Notes under the pieces: generated by a model
What the model was told of the DNA's origin: nothing
Seen by the model: only the letters and a program-made list of their open reading frames with translations
Databases searched by the model: none
Assembly (NCBI RefSeq): GCF_014851765.1
Contig: NZ_JACVAI010000002.1
Coordinates: 620,001 to 684,000 of the forward strand
Direction of reading: 5' to 3'
Length of the DNA stretch: 64,000 nt
Source of the DNA: Pseudomonas sp. PDM04
GTDB taxonomy: Bacteria > Pseudomonadota > Gammaproteobacteria > Pseudomonadales > Pseudomonadaceae
Shown here: in pieces, positions 62,564 through 64,000 of the stretch
How positions within the stretch are numbered: position 1 is the first letter of the stretch
How the letters are laid out: each line of letters opens with the position of its first letter
Program-made: the position numbers and the translations under genes

Positions 62564-63403
62564 ATGAGCAAAGCGCCCTACGTTCCGCCCAAGGTCTGGA
62601 AAAATGAAGCCCCCTCCGGCGGCCAGTTCGCCAGCATCAACCGGCCCACTGCCGGCCCTACGCATGACAAGCCCTTGCCGGTTGGCAAGCAGCCGTTGCA
62701 GCTCTATTCCCTGGCCACGCCCAATGGCGTGAAGGTCACCATCCTGCTGGAAGAGCTGCTGGCGCTCGGGCACACCGGCGCCGAATACGATGCGTGGCTG
62801 ATCCGCATCGGCGAAGGCGATCAGTTCTCCAGTGGCTTCGTCGAAATCAACCCGAACTCGAAAATCCCGGCACTGCTGGACCGCAGCGTGGAGCCGCCCG
62901 TACGAGTGTTCGAGTCCGGTTCGATCCTGCTGTACCTGGCGGAAAAATTCGGCGCCTTGCTGCCAACCGATCACGCCGGCCGCACCGAAACCCTGAACTG
63001 GCTGTTCTGGCAAATGGGTTCAGCGCCCTACCTGGGCGGCGGTTTCGGACATTTCTACGCCTATGCGCCAGAGAAGTTCGAATACGCGATCAACCGCTTC
63101 ACCATGGAAGCCAAGCGTCAGCTGGACGTGCTCGACCGGCGCCTGGCCGAAAGCCGTTACCTGGCCGGTGACAGCTACACCATCGCCGACATCGCGGTCT
63201 GGCCGTGGTACGGCCAACTGGTGCGGAACAACGTCTACTCGGCCGCCGAATTCCTCTCGGCCCACGAGTACACGCATGTGCAGCGCTGGGCCGAGGAAAT
63301 TGCCCAGCGGCCAGCGGTCATCCGTGGCCAGCGGGTCAACCGCACCTGGGGCGACGAGGCCAGCCAGGTCGCCGAACGGCATCAGGCGCAAGACCTGGAC
63401 TAA
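62564..63403 (+). CDS. yghU: Glutathione S-transferase, YghU type
   Basis: A 279-aa GST-family protein of the Nu/YghU class (disulfide-bond oxidoreductase): long N-terminal extension (KVWKNEAPSGGQFASINRPT), thioredoxin fold (LQLYSLATPNGVKVTILLEE, INPNSKIPALLD, FESGSILLYLAEKFG), and C-terminal helices (RYLAGDSYTIADIAVWPW). It reduces disulfides or peroxides with glutathione. ATG at 62564 with GAGGTCTG upstream. Confidence 0.9.
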   Translation: MSKAPYVPPKVWKNEAPSGGQFASINRPTAGPTHDKPLPVGKQPLQLYSLATPNGVKVTILLEELLALGHTGAEYDAWLIRIGEGDQFSSGFVEINPNSKIPALLDRSVEPPVRVFESGSILLYLAEKFGALLPTDHAGRTETLNWLFWQMGSAPYLGGGFGHFYAYAPEKFEYAINRFTMEAKRQLDVLDRRLAESRYLAGDSYTIADIAVWPWYGQLVRNNVYSAAEFLSAHEYTHVQRWAEEIAQRPAVIRGQRVNRTWGDEASQVAERHQAQDLD

Positions 63404-63482
63404 ACTCTGCTGTGGGCTGCCTGACTCCCCGTGGTGCTTCTGCCTCCATCGCGAGCAGGCTCGCCCCCACGGCGAACACTGA

Positions 63483-64000
63483 TCAACAGCGCCCCTTCAA
63501 CAGCGAGGTCGCCATCAGCGCCTCCAGCCCCATCGGCTTGGAGAAGTAATAACCCTGGGCCTGTCCGGCGCCCATTTCGCGCAGCAGGACCAGGGTTTCT
63601 TCATCTTCGACACCTTCGGCTACCACGCTCAGGTCCAGGGATTCGGCCATGCGCACAATCGCCCGGACGATGGCGCGGCTGCGGGCGCTGGTGGTCAGTT
63701 CGAAGATGAACGACTTGTCGATCTTCAAGCCGCTGAAGCGGTATTGATGCACGTAGCTCAGAGACGAGAACCCGGCGCCGAAATCATCGAGCACCACCGA
63801 CATGCCGTTATCGGCCAACTGCTGCATGGTCAGTCGGGCAATGGCCGGCTCGGCCACCAGCGCACCTTCGGTCAATTCCAGGCAGATCCGCGATGGCTCG
63901 ACCCCGTGCTGGGCCAGCAGGGCCAGCACATCCCGGGCGAAATCCGGGCGCGTCATGCTGTAGCTGGAGCAGTTGACGTGCACCGGCGGCCAATGGGCAT
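63483..64000 (-). CDS. EAL-domain protein, C-terminal part (cut by window edge)
   Basis: The last about 172 codons of an EAL (cyclic-di-GMP phosphodiesterase) domain: PVHVNCSSYSM, ICLELTEGALV, VVLDDFGAGFSSLSYVHQYR, LKIDKSFI, VVAEGVEDEETL and QGYYFSKPM. The catalytic Asp-Asp and Glu of the C-terminal motifs are present; the EAL motif itself and the 5' end lie beyond the window. It probably belongs to a GGDEF/EAL or EAL sensor protein. Confidence 0.85.
   Translation of the reverse strand, partial: AHWPPVHVNCSSYSMTRPDFARDVLALLAQHGVEPSRICLELTEGALVAEPAIARLTMQQLADNGMSVVLDDFGAGFSSLSYVHQYRFSGLKIDKSFIFELTTSARSRAIVRAIVRMAESLDLSVVAEGVEDEETLVLLREMGAGQAQGYYFSKPMGLEALMATSLLKGRC

Overview
The window looks like a chromosomal accessory segment of a fluorescent-type Pseudomonas. 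The evidence is a GC-rich sequence with dense short operons, pseudomonad-type small proteins, stem-loop repeats of the pseudomonad intergenic type, an Entner-Doudoroff/IlvD-type dehydratase cluster, and very many LysR, AraC, TetR, ArsR and LacI regulators. I see no rRNA, tRNA, CRISPR array, intact transposase, integrase or prophage. Most genes serve small-molecule catabolism and detoxification.

Layout. 0-3.2 kb: a membrane protein, a MATE exporter, then a structured leader RNA (C4-like) followed by a 90-aa protein and a terminator. 3.3-7.3 kb: an electrophile/redox cluster (ABM monooxygenase, isochorismatase-type hydrolase, pirin, Old Yellow Enzyme) with a divergent LysR. 7.4-10.7 kb: GNAT acetyltransferase and a TonB-dependent receptor. 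11.1-18.4 kb: a seven-gene exported/cytosolic redox and hydrolase operon (two aldo-keto reductases around a flavodoxin, cupin, CMD-type protein, two alpha/beta hydrolases) ending in a LysR. 18.4-24.5 kb: GlxA-type AraC, secreted isochorismatase, a saccharopine-dehydrogenase-like/VOC/SDR operon with a divergent AraC, and several gene relics. 24.5-28.5 kb: a two-TM protein that may be defence-related and a divergent pair of PDZ lipoproteins. 28.6-28.9 kb: a deletion-fused relic of an isochorismatase-LysR locus. 28.9-33.5 kb: Lrp/LysE, MaoC, PaaI, the second C4-like unit, AhpD-like and a zinc peptidase. 33.7-41.2 kb: a pentonate (Weimberg-type) catabolic cluster under a LacI repressor with two perfect 14-bp operators. 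41.2-50.5 kb: several oxidoreductase/regulator pairs whose operators can be read from the sequence (ArsR, TetR), MsrA, an MFS exporter and a Lys-rich small protein. 50.6-61.3 kb: threonine-dehydratase-like enzyme/AraC, then a long operon on the minus strand: Liv-type ABC transporter, binding protein, ATC hydrolase, N-carbamoyl amidohydrolase, ParD-like protein and a second-type Map, with a divergent LysR. 61.5-64 kb: an unknown 284-aa protein, a YghU-type glutathione transferase and the end of an EAL-domain gene.

The most unusual feature is a pair of related units at 2.60-3.23 kb and 31.53-32.16 kb. Each has a palindromic promoter region, a leader with long internal complementarities kept by compensatory changes, a leader ORF that is frameshifted in copy 1, a conserved 90-aa protein and a matching terminator. 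I read these as C4-like antisense/leader RNA units. Other strong observations are the palindromic operators that pair regulators with targets, the microhomology deletion relic at 28.74 kb, the ParD-like/Map pair with its own palindrome, and the putative thiazoline-to-cysteine operon. Function assignments rest on reading the protein sequences; no database search was run.
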